A stretch of 64,000 nucleotides of DNA, from assembly GCF_022921055.1 (NCBI RefSeq), contig NZ_CP095064.1:62001-126000 (forward strand). The letters are read 5' to 3'. The stretch is from Hymenobacter volaticus. Its GTDB lineage: Bacteria > Bacteroidota > Bacteroidia > Cytophagales > Hymenobacteraceae. Below, piece by piece: positions 10,728-21,229 of the stretch (positions within the stretch are counted from its first letter, which is position 1; each line of letters begins with the position of its first letter). The notes under the pieces are model-generated. The model was not told where the DNA came from. It searched no databases and worked only from the letters and a program-made list of their open reading frames with translations. Position numbers and translations under genes: made by a program.

Positions 10728-11393
10728 ATGCTAAATCGTCACGTTGCCTTCTGCACCCTGTTGGTGGGTACCCCCCTGTTGAGTTGCGCGCAATCGACTG
10801 CGGTCCCCGCTGAGGGGGCACCCGCTTATCGCTTTTATGTGGGAGTGGGGGCCTACACCAGCGACCATGAGTACTGGGGCAGCCGCTATGGGTTCCCATC
10901 TACCCACCCGCTACAGCTCACCCTCGGCTACCACCTGCGCCCCCGCCTCGCGCTGCAGCTGAGCGGGGTGTCTGCGGCCACAAAAGGGTCTCATGCGGGG
11001 CTGGTGCCGCAAACCAGCGGCCCGGCGCTTCCTTACTCGCAGACCTACGCCAACCGCTCTACTTCGCTGGCCGCGCTGGCGCGCTACACCTTCACGCGCA
11101 CGGCCTCGCATCGGTTGCAGGTCGACGGGCTCGGCGGCTTCACGGTGCATCACTACACGTTTGACGGCACGGGTTCCTACCCCGATGGTAATGCGCCCGG
11201 GGGCTTTGGCAGCTACGACAATCATTCGCGCACGACAGACGTCTATCTCACAGCCGGTGCGAGCGTGCGCTATCGGCTCACCTCGCATCTGGAGGCCGTG
11301 GCCGATGGGATGGTGAGTACCAATCTGCAGGGCTTACGCGATGTGACGCAGGCGGGAGCCTTGGGCCTGCGCTATACCTTCGGCCGCCGGTAA
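10728..11393 (+). CDS. Outer-membrane beta-barrel hypothetical protein
   Basis: The ATG at 10728 is chosen because it starts a good signal peptide (MLNRHVAFCTLLVGTPLLSCAQ); the open frame extends upstream to 10560 without signal-like sequence. The mature protein has repeated amphipathic strands (YRFYVGVGAYTS, LQLTLGYHLRPRLALQLSG, ALARYTFTRT) and ends in GALGLRYTFGRR, with a terminal aromatic strand typical of outer-membrane barrels. It is about 221 residues long. It is not assignable to a specific family, and ligand or role is unknown. Confidence 0.65.
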   Translation: MLNRHVAFCTLLVGTPLLSCAQSTAVPAEGAPAYRFYVGVGAYTSDHEYWGSRYGFPSTHPLQLTLGYHLRPRLALQLSGVSAATKGSHAGLVPQTSGPALPYSQTYANRSTSLAALARYTFTRTASHRLQVDGLGGFTVHHYTFDGTGSYPDGNAPGGFGSYDNHSRTTDVYLTAGASVRYRLTSHLEAVADGMVSTNLQGLRDVTQAGALGLRYTFGRR

Positions 11394-11539
11394 TCTCTTT
11401 GCCTCTACTCGCCAAAGCACGTTGGCCGACGGGTGCTTACGCTCCTCCCGCACAGGCCTAGGTTCTACCGCTGAGTAGATCGTCGGGGCGGTTGTTGAAT
11501 CCCCCCTCCCTTAGTTGGCTTCGCTTATATTACCTATCT

Positions 11540-12159
11540 ATGTTCTCGTAGGAAGTATTCGTTGCTCGTTTCCTGCCTGCCGCTGCTGCCCGTGCTGAGC
11601 CAGGCCCAATCCCCTTCGCCTATTCGGTTCGGCGTGAGTGGGGGCGGCACGCTACCACTATCGTGGGCCGGGGTATTGCCCAACAGCCGAAGGTACAACC
11701 GCTGGTTGGGCTTGCAGGGGCCTGCTGGCCCAAGTTCCCTTCACCCCGCAAGGGCACCTGTTCGGGCAAACCGAACTGCTCTTCAATCAGCAAGGCTACC
11801 GGCTCTCGCATCCGGAAACCAACTACAAAGCCCGGCCGCGCACGTCCTACCTCTCCCTGCCCGTGCTCGTGGGCGTGACGAGCCACCACTTTTTTGTGCT
11901 GGCCGGGCCGCAGGTAAATTATGTAGCCGCCGAGCGCGAGCAATATACCAGTAACGGGACGTTGCATCCGTTGGATGAAAACCCAAACACCGACGCCTCG
12001 TATTACCAGCGCTGGCAAGGGGCGCTGACGGGGGCCGTGGGGTACCGCTTCGGGTAGAGGTGCGCTCAGTGAGGCCTTGAATAGTACCTGGCGCGGCAGC
12101 GGCGGTATAAGCCACGCAACGCGAGGGCTCAACTGCGCCTGAGCTATCTGTTGCCCTGA
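11540..12159 (+). pseudogene. Outer-membrane beta-barrel (PorT-like) gene, broken
   Basis: Coding pieces in different frames form one barrel protein. They are a leader (LVSCLPLLPVLSQAQSPSP, from about 11562), then after a shift near 11715 (G4 run) GLLAQVPFTPQGHLFGQTEL ... SYLSLPVLVGVTSHHFFVLA ... GYRFG, and finally NARAQLRLSYLLP with a stop at 12157-12159. Stops at 12055 and just after would need a further out-and-in shift. The internal pattern (TELLFNQQGY, YLSLPVLVG) is that of PorT/porin-family barrels of Bacteroidota. The start is unclear (ATG at 11540 hits a stop; a TTG at 11562 is in frame). With this many breaks it may be a true pseudogene. Confidence 0.5.
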
Positions 12160-12351
12160 GCGCGGGAAGTGGCCGGCGCACCCCCTCCCCGGCTCTTGCG
12201 CCGCTCGAGCGGCTCCCTCAACTACGAGCGCAGCCCGGCTTCGCTGCAGAATAGAGCCGGGGGCTCAGTTGTCGGAACGGGAGCGGCAACGGCCCTAAAG
12301 TCTTTGTCAAACAAGCACGCCGAACGTCATTGAGGTAGAGCAAGGGGCCCT

Positions 12352-12827
12352 TCATGCCGACTCGTCGCAAGCCATACTACGGCCGTAAGCTGCCAAACAC
12401 GGGTTTAATCGTGCGCAGTAGGATCCGGCGCAAGTCCTGGGCCTGCGGGCTGCGTTGGCGGTGGCACGCCCGTCGATACGCGTCGTCGAAAGCGGAGCGC
12501 ATGAGTTGCTTGTAGTCGGCCTTGGGAACCCAAGAGGCCTTGAATAGGCAGGCCCGACAATCAACTTGGAAGGCGCGGTGGAGCTTCATTTACATTCCAT
12601 CCGCCGTGGCTGTACACGGCCCGTGTCTGCTGGGAGAGAACGTCCCAGTTCAGTAACTCGCGCAGTCGGCGGTAGAGATTGTGGTGTGGAACGCGCTCCG
12701 ATAATCGGAACTGCGTGATGACTTTGTCGGAGAAGTGCTTGTGGCCCCGCATCCCCTGGTACGAGTAGCTTACAAGCAGGTACTTCTGCAACACCCACCC
12801 TCGTTCAAGGAACGTTACGGGGCCCAA
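12352..12827 (-). pseudogene. IS1182-like transposase remnant
   Basis: Two pieces of one transposase remain. The upstream piece (12561-12827) reads HFSDKVITQFRLSERVPHHN followed by LYRRLRELLNWDVL, the N-terminal part of IS1182-family transposases. The downstream piece (12377-12589) reads CRACLFKASWVPKADYKQLM ... SAFDDAYRRACHRQ ... KPVFGSL, the C-terminal part. The central catalytic DDE region is missing, so an internal deletion has occurred and the element cannot be active. I did not find convincing terminal inverted repeats. Confidence 0.7.
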
Positions 12828-12888
12828 CCGGCATTTCGAGGGTAGGTTTGTAAAATGAGTAAGGCTGCGTCAGCTTGCTCGAGTCCAG

Positions 12889-13500
12889 CTAGTGCACGCT
12901 TTGCAGAAGCTGCTGTAAGGTGTTACGGAGTTGAATTACTTGTTGCCGGCCGGCGTCTTTGCCTACGCACACTTCATAGAACGTGGGCGCATAAAAACGC
13001 GCTGCCCGGATCGCCTTCTTGTCAATGAGGTAGAGGGTGATTTCCTCGCCGTCCTCGCTCATACAGGCCCCAGTAGCGCTCCGCGCTTGCTCATCCCCCG
13101 GAATGGCCCATAACTGAGGCGGGACCAGGCTGTACCAGCTAGGCCGAAGGGTCTCTTCTGCGATGCGTTTGGGCAGCAAGTAGCGATTCGTATCGGGAAC
13201 CGTAGCCCGGAAGCGCGAATCCTCTTGCCCGAATTTCTGGACTAGCGGACCCGGGTAGTAATGCCCGAGCACATCCCGGTAGGGACTGGTATAAGTGAAG
13301 AAGGCAAGCCGGTTCTGGTGCTTGGCCAGAATCAAGTAGTTCGGGGATGCATTTTGGTGGGAGCTGCTCTGATAAACCAGGGTGCTGTCAAAGTGCTGTT
13401 GAAAGAACGAGTGCAGAGGGGACGGTGCTTGGGCGCGGCTAACGAGCGCCGTACCAAGTAAACCGAACAGCGAAGCTAAACGAAACCGGCACCAGGGCAT
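12889..13500 (-). CDS. Secreted hypothetical protein
   Basis: The 203-residue product has a signal peptide (MPWCRFRLASLFGLLGTALVSRAQ). The mature part (YLILAKHQNRLAFFTYTSPY ... YAPTFYEVCVGKDAGRQQVI) has no family signature I recognise. Length and codon use are normal for the region. It is next to the transposase remnant but has no obvious partner. The 13501-13837 interval upstream holds nothing I can identify. Confidence 0.55.
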   Translation of the reverse strand: MPWCRFRLASLFGLLGTALVSRAQAPSPLHSFFQQHFDSTLVYQSSSHQNASPNYLILAKHQNRLAFFTYTSPYRDVLGHYYPGPLVQKFGQEDSRFRATVPDTNRYLLPKRIAEETLRPSWYSLVPPQLWAIPGDEQARSATGACMSEDGEEITLYLIDKKAIRAARFYAPTFYEVCVGKDAGRQQVIQLRNTLQQLLQSVH

Positions 13501-13837
13501 ACAAAATTGAAAAAGTAGAGTTCAGCGCAGGACAAGCAAGGAGCTGGAATTTACTATGATGGCGCAACCCCGCTTATACCCAGCATTATATTTAACCGGA
13601 CGGAATACGTGCTAACTATAGTTGGCTTGACCAGCTGCAGTTTAGGGCCTAATGTTAATTAGCCAAACTAGACCACCTCATTATGCATTAGCTATCCCGG
13701 TACCTAAGAGAAGTGCCCAGTAACGCTGGGAAGGCATCTTACCTCGTGTAGATTGAAAAGCAGGGTACACTGCGCAGCCCGAAAAAGCTTCATTGTGCAA
13801 CTACACCAAGACTTTTGTTCAGTACGGTTAGCTACTA

Positions 13838-14371
13838 TTAAAATGCGCTTACCTGGTAGCGGACTCGGAAGGAGCCCTTGGTATACCGCATTTCCTCTGC
13901 CTTATCCGTGAAATGTTTATCTCGGCGCAGGGTGGCTTCAAAGCGTCCTTCGACGATCTTCTGCACCGTATCAAGTCCGGTAATTCGGATACTGGGCAAA
14001 CTCGTCGGACCAGCCGTACTGTACCTGTCATTTATAATGTCGCCGCCTACTACTTCCAGCCATTGTGCAGGTAAAGCCTGCGCCGAGGACAGAGGCTGCC
14101 CCTTCGGTAAAGAGAAGGCAATAGTTAAGCTTTTTCTGATCAATACGCCGAAAGTTGTATCTGAGCCAGACACATAAAATTCACCTTTTGCTTGCGAGTA
14201 GATACCCGTTCCCCACGTGTCCCAGCGCTGGCCGTCCTTGCTGGCTAACACAAAAAACTCCCTTGGTGATGCCGCTGGTTCTTCCTGTGGTGTTACCGCC
14301 TCATCCGTGCACGCGGTTACGCTCCAGCCTACAAGCAGACCAGTTAAAATGGGGAAGCTAGAAATTTTCAT
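13838..14371 (-). CDS. Lipoprotein, DUF6252-like
   Basis: The 177-residue product starts MKISSFPILTGLLVGWSVTACTDE; the cysteine in VTAC is a likely lipidation site. The remainder is beta-rich (YVSGSDTTFGVLIRKSLTIA, GRFEATLRRD, KGSFRVRYQV) and resembles small Bacteroidota lipoproteins with a closing G.F.V.Y strand (DUF6252-like). That resemblance is by pattern only. It should sit in the outer or inner membrane facing the periplasm. Confidence 0.55.
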   Translation of the reverse strand: MKISSFPILTGLLVGWSVTACTDEAVTPQEEPAASPREFFVLASKDGQRWDTWGTGIYSQAKGEFYVSGSDTTFGVLIRKSLTIAFSLPKGQPLSSAQALPAQWLEVVGGDIINDRYSTAGPTSLPSIRITGLDTVQKIVEGRFEATLRRDKHFTDKAEEMRYTKGSFRVRYQVSAF

Positions 14372-14563
14372 CTGAGTGCGTTAGGAGTTCTCTAGCAGGA
14401 GATCTGCGAGGCCCTAAAGGTTGCAAGCCAGAACCCGATGATTTACAAATGGTGCCTTCAAAGCACAGCGTCTAACTTATCCCTTCTGCTGTTTACCAGC
14501 TTTTCAGGCATTGTCCCAAGTACTGCAGCGGCAATATTCTCTTTGGCAACCCACTTTTACCAT

Positions 14564-14947
14564 ATGATACGCTATTTACTTCGTAAAAGGAGCATCCGGT
14601 TCCATTTGGTGCTGCTAGCCATCGGGCTAATAGGATGTCGGCAGGCTGAGCCTGATGAGATGTCTGTTACCCACCCGCTGAGGCCCTATTGGATAAGCGC
14701 CGATAGTTTAGTTCACCTAACAATTGACTCTACTGCCTTTACTTTTAAGTTTAAGCTGGAGGAGCACGTCGAAGTGGAGCCTTATCGACTGCTGGCAAAT
14801 AACCGGCTTGTTTTGGGGGAGGATACCGTCGAATTGCACTTCAACCGCAAAGGAGAACTGTCGATTGAGCCATTAAGCCGAGCCGAGAGAGCGGCGAAAG
14901 ACTCACGCCTCATTTATATCGTTCGCTTCGTTGAAACATCTAAGTAA
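14564..14947 (+). CDS. Small lipoprotein, hypothetical
   Basis: The ATG at 14564 gives MIRYLLRKRSIRFHLVLLAI followed by GLIGCRQAEPDE, a lipoprotein signal with the cysteine at LIGC. The frame is open upstream to 14438, but that part is not signal-like. The mature region is about 100 residues (ISADSLVHLTIDSTAFTFKF ... VELHFNRKGELSIEPL) with no recognised family. The following 14948-15257 is AT-rich, probably the promoter region of the next gene. Confidence 0.5.
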   Translation: MIRYLLRKRSIRFHLVLLAIGLIGCRQAEPDEMSVTHPLRPYWISADSLVHLTIDSTAFTFKFKLEEHVEVEPYRLLANNRLVLGEDTVELHFNRKGELSIEPLSRAERAAKDSRLIYIVRFVETSK

Positions 14948-15257
14948 CCAAAGTGAACGATCGGGCCTTAGCCGAGAGTAAATGATCTGCGCGCGACTGG
15001 AGCCAGCAGTCTGTGGCTAGGCGAAGTCTAGGCTCGTGGGCTACGGCGGACCGCGCAAGGCTAATATGAAATTAGGTCCGGGCCCAGTCGGCATCCGCAT
15101 CAATATGCCTGCTACGGCAACTAATACAAAGCGAGGGCAAGTAGAGATATAGTAAATTATTGGATTTATTATAATTGAATTCGAAGTAGTTGCCCGCTGA
15201 AATTGGTCGGTAAAAGACAACAGAAATAATATTAGATTACTTTGTTAGGCCCGTAAA

Positions 15258-18200
15258 ATGGCCCCTTATTTGATTTATATTGCGGCTAGCTTTAGATATT
15301 GCCCTGGTACATTATTCTTATCTATGCTTATACTCTTACTTTTTTCAGTCTTCGTGCCAAGTATATGCAAGCATGAAGTGCATGCGAGATATAAAATAAA
15401 TTATAGATTGCATTGGAAGCTTCATCCAGGAACGCTATTAATTATCTTCTGTTTGTTGGTCACCGGTACTTCAGTTTCCGCCCAGCTGCAAAACCTTCAG
15501 CTCGACCGAATGCTTGGCACGCCGGTGGACTTCCCGCAGGCCATTCAAGTGAGCGCAGCCGGTGTTCTGCACGTACTGGACCGCGGGGGATTGGTAAAGC
15601 TCAATGCAACGGGGCGCTACTTGCAAACCATCCCACTCCGTTCCACTACCCGCACGCCCGATTACCGATCCCTGGCGTTGGATGGGCAAAGCAACATCTG
15701 GGTTGTGAACCGGGCCCAGTCCTTTGTGCGCAAGTACAGCGCGAACGGCGACTCGCTGACGCAAATTGGCAGCGCTGGCACGGCGCCGGGCCAGTTTCAG
15801 CAGCCCGAAGGCCTAGCGGTAGATGCGGCCGGTAACCTCTACGTGGCCGATACGGGAAACAACCGCCTGCAAAAACTCGATGTCAATGGGCAGGTGCAGT
15901 GGGTGTACGCCCCCGGCGGAACGCTAGCCCTGGCGCAGCCCGCCGACGTAAAGCTTGCTCCCGACGGCAGCGTGTACGTGCTGAATAAAAACTATACGGC
16001 CATCAAGCTAAGCGCCACCGGGCAACTGATTAGCACCCTATCGTTAAGCATCCCCGGGGCAACAAGGGTTGACCAAACGGTAGGGCTTGAAATCGACGCG
16101 GCCAACAACCTCTACGTAGTTAGTTCGCAGCTCAGTGCCGTGCAGCGCTACAATGCCCAGGGCGTACATCTAGGGGCTTTCGGCGCAGGCAGCGGCGCCT
16201 TTATTGGTACGCACGTGGCCTTGGCTTTGGATGGACCCGGAAATGTGTACGTGATTGATGCCATCGACCGGGACCAAAGCATCAGCTCCATCCGCAAGCT
16301 GAGCGCCAGTGGGGCTTTGCTTAACGAGTGGAGAAATGAGGGGCGATTTGGCAACCGCATGCGGCAAGACGAGGCGGGCAACCTCTATTACATCGACTCC
16401 AACTCGACGCGTATTGTTAAGATCAACCCCGCCGGGCAGCAACTTGCTACCATTGGCGGGCCTGGTCAGGCGGATGGCCAATTCAGGGTGCTAACTAGCT
16501 TTGCCCTCGACTTACAGGGCAATGTGTATGGGCTGGAAGGGTATTTCTTTCCTCAGCGAGTCCAGAAATTTAACTCCGAGGGCCGGTTCATCAGTAAAAC
16601 TGACTTGCCTGATCCGCAGACCAACCCCAACGGGTACATGCCCACGGATCTTGCCGTGGATGCTAGCGGCAACCTCTACGTGCTCGATTATTGGAGCGGA
16701 GTCCGTAAGTACACGGCGCAAGGACGGCTGCTGCAGATGATCGGGGCGGCGGGTAGTGGCGGCGGCCCTGGTCCCGGGCAGTTCTACGCGCCCCGCGGGG
16801 TGGTGCTGGATTACCGTGGCAACATCTACGTAGCGGACGGGGCCGGCAACCGCGTGCAAAAGTTTAGTCCCGGCGGGCAAGTGCTGCGCGAGTTCCTCTC
16901 GGTGTTTCCTCCTTCTTTTCAAGGATCCCCTTCGCTGTCCCCGGGAGACGCGGGCTTAGCCGTGGACGGGGCCGGCAACGTATATGCCAGCGTGGGGAGA
17001 AACGACTATATCACCCTGTTTGAGGGCACTAGCACGCGGCAGCAAAAGCTGGTCGGAGGAGCTAACCTCATAACTATTAATCAGAGCGGTACCCGCCTGA
17101 CCTGTGCCATGGCGTCGCACAGTGTGCTGCGGTTTTATGGGCCCACTACCCGAGCCCCCGAGAATCTGATCAGCGGCAAGGTATTCCAGGATCTGAACAA
17201 CGATTGCGCGCAGCAAGCCAACGAGCCGGCGCTGCCGAACATGATTGTGACGACCGAGCCGGGCACTACTTACGGTCTTACCGATGAAAACGGCAATTAC
17301 TCGCTCGCCGTGGATACGGGCACTTACACCGTGCGGCAGCTGCTGCCCGCGCCGGCGGCCGGCCGGCTGGTGCAGCAGCTGTGCTCCGGCCCGCCGACGG
17401 TTGCTTTCCACTCGTACGGCAATGCGGTCAGCGGCCCGGATTTTGGCAATCAAGTCAGCACAACTCCTTATCTGACGGTGAGTGTTGCTGCCAACCGGCG
17501 GCGGCGCTGTTTCCGCAATACCACGGCGGTAAGCTACGCCAACACCGGCTTTGCGGCCGCCTCGGCTGCCACCGTGACGGTCGCATTGCCGCCGGAGGTG
17601 GTTTTCGTAAGGGCCGACGTGCCGCACACCGTGGACGCGGCGGGCCACTACGTATTTGAGGTGGGGGCGCTGGCGCCTAGCCAGCGCGGCACGATCATTA
17701 TCCAAGACTCGGTGGTATGCGGCGATCCGGCCATCCGCGGGCGGACCGTGTGCACCCGCGCCTGGATCCGCCCCGTTAACGCTAACCCGGCGCCCGCGGG
17801 TTGGAACCGGGCGTCCCTGGCCGTCACGGGCCAGGTAGTGGGCGGCCGCCAGGTGCGCTTCGCCGTCAGCAACCGCGGCAGCGGGGCTACCACGGATAGT
17901 CTGGCGCTCCGCATCTATCAGGATGCGCAGCTGGCGATGATCCGTAACGTATCCCTGGCCGCGGGTGACAGTCTGGTTTTGCGCTGGACCGCCACCCGGC
18001 CGGTCGGGCGGGTCGAGGTGGACCAGCCAACCAACCATCCTGCCGGGTTGATTGCGAGTGCAACCGTGGAAGTGCCCGCATTGCGCACCAGTACGATGCC
18101 GAGCGCGGCCATGCTGGCCATGCCGCCGAGTGACCCGCAGCCGGAAATAGCGGAAGACTGTCAGCCGATTCTCGACTCGTATGATCCCAACGACAAGCAA

Positions 18201-19911
18201 GTAGTACCGCAGGGGCGCACGGCGCAGCGCTACACGCCCACCACCACCGCGCTGCGCTATCAGATCCGGTTCCAGAACACCGGCAACGACGTGGCGTACC
18301 GCGTCGCATTGGTCGATACGCTGGCCGCCGAGTTGGATCTGAGCACGCTGCAGGTGGGCGCCGTATCGCACCCGTACCACCTGACCGTATCGGGCCGTCA
18401 GCGCCCGGTGCTCACGTTCACGTTCGACAACATCCTGCTGCCGGATAGCGCCCACAATCCGGTGGGCAGCCAGGGCTTTGTGCAGTTCAGCGTCAAGCCC
18501 AAAGCGGCCTTGCCCGCCCGTACGCGCATCGACAACTTCGCCGATATATTCTTTGATTACAACGAAGCCGTCCGGACCGACACGACGACCAACCGCATCT
18601 ACGATATGCCGCTGAGCGTGGAACCGGCCGTGGCCCTTCAGTATCCGGCGGTGCTGGCTTCGCCCACCATCAGCTCCCTGGCGCCAACCCAGGGCCGTTT
18701 CGGGACCGTGGTGACGCTTACGGGCCACCATTTCTCGCCCGCCCCCACGGGTAACCGCGTCGCCTTCAACGGCGTCGTGGCCGTCGTGCAAAGTGCGACC
18801 GATACGACCCTCACGGTACGGGTACCGGTTGGGGCTGCTACCGGCCCGGTTACCTTGACGACGGCGGATGGGGGGACTCGCCCAATTGATTTCACCGTAT
18901 TCCAACCCCCTACTCTCACTAGCGTTACCCCGGGCGAGGGCCAACCGGGTTCGGTGGTAACTTTAACCGGCCTGCACTTCTCGGTTTTCCCCGCCCAGGA
19001 TACGGTTACCTTCAACGGCATACCGGCCCGGGTGCTGCAGGCGACGCCCACCAGCTTGCAAGTGGAAGTACCGGCGGGCGCCACCCGCGGCATTATCCGC
19101 GTGCAAACCTTGGGCGGGCCGGGGGAAAGCGCGCAGCCCTTCATGGTCTGGTATCCGCCGGCCATCACCAGCACCCTGCCGGGCCGGGCCCGTACCGGCG
19201 GCGCCGTCACCTTGACGGGAAGCAACTTCGCCGAGGCTGCTTCGCGCAACGGGGTGACTTTTGGGGGGGGCAAACGGGCCAAGTGCTACAGGCCTCGGCA
19301 ACGCGCTTACTCGTGCAAGTGCCGCCGGCCGCGCAGTCCGGCGTTATCCAGGTGCAGACGCCCGGGGGGCAGGCCACCACGGCCACGAGCCTGCACATTA
19401 TTCCCGCGCCGGTTGTTACGAGCTTTAGCCCCACGCAGGGACCAGTTGGGACCCCGGTCACCCTCACCGGGCGCAACTTCCGAGAGGAAGGGCTCCAGGA
19501 CACGATTGTGCTAGGCGGGGTAGCCGCCCGCATCTTACGAGCTACGGCCACGAGCGCGGAGATAGAAGTGCCCCGGGGGGGCGCACGGGCGTTTTGACCG
19601 CGGCGGGTGCCGGCGGCCGGGGGCAATCCAGCGCCGTGTTTCACGTCACCATCTTACCGGCAGGCGAGGCGGTTACAATTTTCCCCAACCCTACCCGCGA
19701 GAAGGTTACCATCAGCTGGCATCACGCCCAGTTTGTGGTGGAGCAGGTGCGGATCTATGATACGCTAGGCCGCTTGATTGCCACTGAGGCGGTACCATCA
19801 GCGGCGGCCGACGAGCTAACTGTGCTGTTGACTTCCTACCGCGCCGGCCTGTACATAGCGGTCATCGAAACGCCGGCCGGCCGGGTTGTAAAGCGCATCA
19901 CCTTATTATAA
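15258..19911 (+). CDS. NHL-repeat / SdrD-B / IPT T9SS secreted protein (two frameshifts)
   Basis: A hydrophobic segment LLIIFCLLVTGTSVSAQ (about 15430-15483) is the likely signal peptide; the true start could be downstream of 15258, for example ATG 15324. Domains in order: an NHL-type propeller (about 15490-17130; LAVDAAGNLYVADTGNNRLQ), an SdrD-B-like domain (17165-17400; ISGKVFQDLNNDC), a DUF11-like region with SYDPNDKQVVPQG (18178), four IPT/TIG domains (18655-19600) and a T9SS sorting domain (VTIFPNPTREKVTISW). One G is missing in G8 at 19263-19270, restoring FGGGQTGQVLQASAT. Another is missing in G7 at 19575-19581, restoring EVPRGGRTGVLTAAG. Probably a cell-surface or secreted protein of unknown ligand. 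Confidence 0.8.
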
Positions 19912-20168
19912 AAGCAGGCGGTGACAGCTAGGGATGTATCTGGCGTAATGTCTATCAAGCAGTACGGCCGGCGGGCGCAGCCGCCGAGCCGTAACGGCAA
20001 TAGAAGGACGAGCTTTAGTGCGGTTAACCCTGGCTTGCGCCGTTCTTATCGCGTTCTTGCCGCCGCAACGCCCTGCTGATACTACTACGACTATTTGATT
20101 CACGCGCCAGTTTTTATTAGCTGAGTGCTGAATTTACATTTGTATTCTACGTTTGGTGCAAATTATTT

Positions 20169-20930
20169 ATGATCAAATCTTTAGTGCTTGCTTTATACTG
20201 CAGCCTGCTTTTCGGGTTGCCGGCGCCTGCTTGCGCGCAGATGATTCCGCTTAAAGTTTATCATGTCGACAATCCGGACGGCAGTTTTACCATCTTAGGG
20301 GAGAACCACAATTTTGTGCCGATGTCTGTGGCCTTAACGGCCAGGCTAACCCATATGCACAGCAGCTTGGCGCTACCCGCCCGCCTGGTCTTGTTTCCCA
20401 GGGATAAGCCGCAGGTGCTGGCCGTGTTAACCCCCGAGCGGCCCGGCTACCACTTCTACTACAAGTGTCACTTTGATTTGGGCATGTATACCGGACAGTC
20501 GCCGGATCCGGGTAACCTGATCTTTCCCTTGCCTTTTAAAACGCCCCTCGATACGATCCGGCCCACGCCAAACCCCAAGCAGCACGTCTATACGTTCGCG
20601 CTTCCCGCCGCCACTCCCGTGGTTGCCGTTCGCGGCGGCATTGTGGCCTTGGTGCGCGACAACAAGCAGCATAGTCGGCGCATTAGGAATTTCAACCGCG
20701 TTATTATTTATCACCACGATGGCACCTACAGTTGCTACGAGAATATCGCCCACAACAGCGTGGTCGTGCGACCGGGCCAACCAATACAGCAAGGGGAGGT
20801 CATCGCTTCCTTTGGCGGCAACAAACACCAAACAGCGCTTTGGTTTTCCGTGCGCTATCCGGACAAGACCTGTTCCGAAGCTGCACCGATCGTTTTTTCC
20901 GACGGCGAGAAACCAATTCCTTTTCGTTGA
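20169..20930 (+). CDS. M23 (LytM-like) domain protein lacking the metal site
   Basis: The product has a signal peptide (MIKSLVLALYCSLLFGLPAPACAQ). Its second half follows the M23 lysostaphin-fold order: LPAATPVVAVRGGIVALVRD, then NRVIIYHHDGTYSCYENI, then VVVRPGQPIQQGEVIASFGG, then ALWFSVRY. In active M23 peptidases the last strand carries HxH and an upstream HxxxD binds zinc. Here HxH is replaced by ALW, and the HxxxD position is YTFALP. It is therefore probably a non-catalytic peptidoglycan-binding or regulatory member. A TACGTTTG box at 20148-20155 fits the Bacteroidota -7 consensus TAnnTTTG, but no clear -33 TTTG is seen. Confidence 0.7.
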   Translation: MIKSLVLALYCSLLFGLPAPACAQMIPLKVYHVDNPDGSFTILGENHNFVPMSVALTARLTHMHSSLALPARLVLFPRDKPQVLAVLTPERPGYHFYYKCHFDLGMYTGQSPDPGNLIFPLPFKTPLDTIRPTPNPKQHVYTFALPAATPVVAVRGGIVALVRDNKQHSRRIRNFNRVIIYHHDGTYSCYENIAHNSVVVRPGQPIQQGEVIASFGGNKHQTALWFSVRYPDKTCSEAAPIVFSDGEKPIPFR

Positions 20931-21229
20931 GGGAGGGGTAGCCAGCCCGGGGCATTAGCTACCTGGCTGGATAGCCCCGAGGTCAATTGTTTCCCTGGCC
21001 CTCGGGTGCTCTTCTTTCGGGTTTTCTGCCCTTTTCCGCTGGTTATCAAGGCCCTTGAAGCAGCTTAACAAGTGCGGGCACTTAGTCCGGGGGCGCTCAC
21101 GACCACAACCGCGCGCGCACTACCTGGAACACAGCGGGGGAGCGGTTGGAACTGCCATTATTTTCTTGGTTCTTCGACCTGTTTACTTTTTTGTTGTCTT
21201 AGTTCTTACCCTATCCCTCCCTATTCTTT

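Noticed and set aside
16956..18944. A 662-codon open frame on the minus strand
   Set aside because: It lies antisense to the NHL/IPT T9SS gene, has an Arg/Gly/His-rich composition without motifs, and is a by-product of GC-rich codon use on the other strand.
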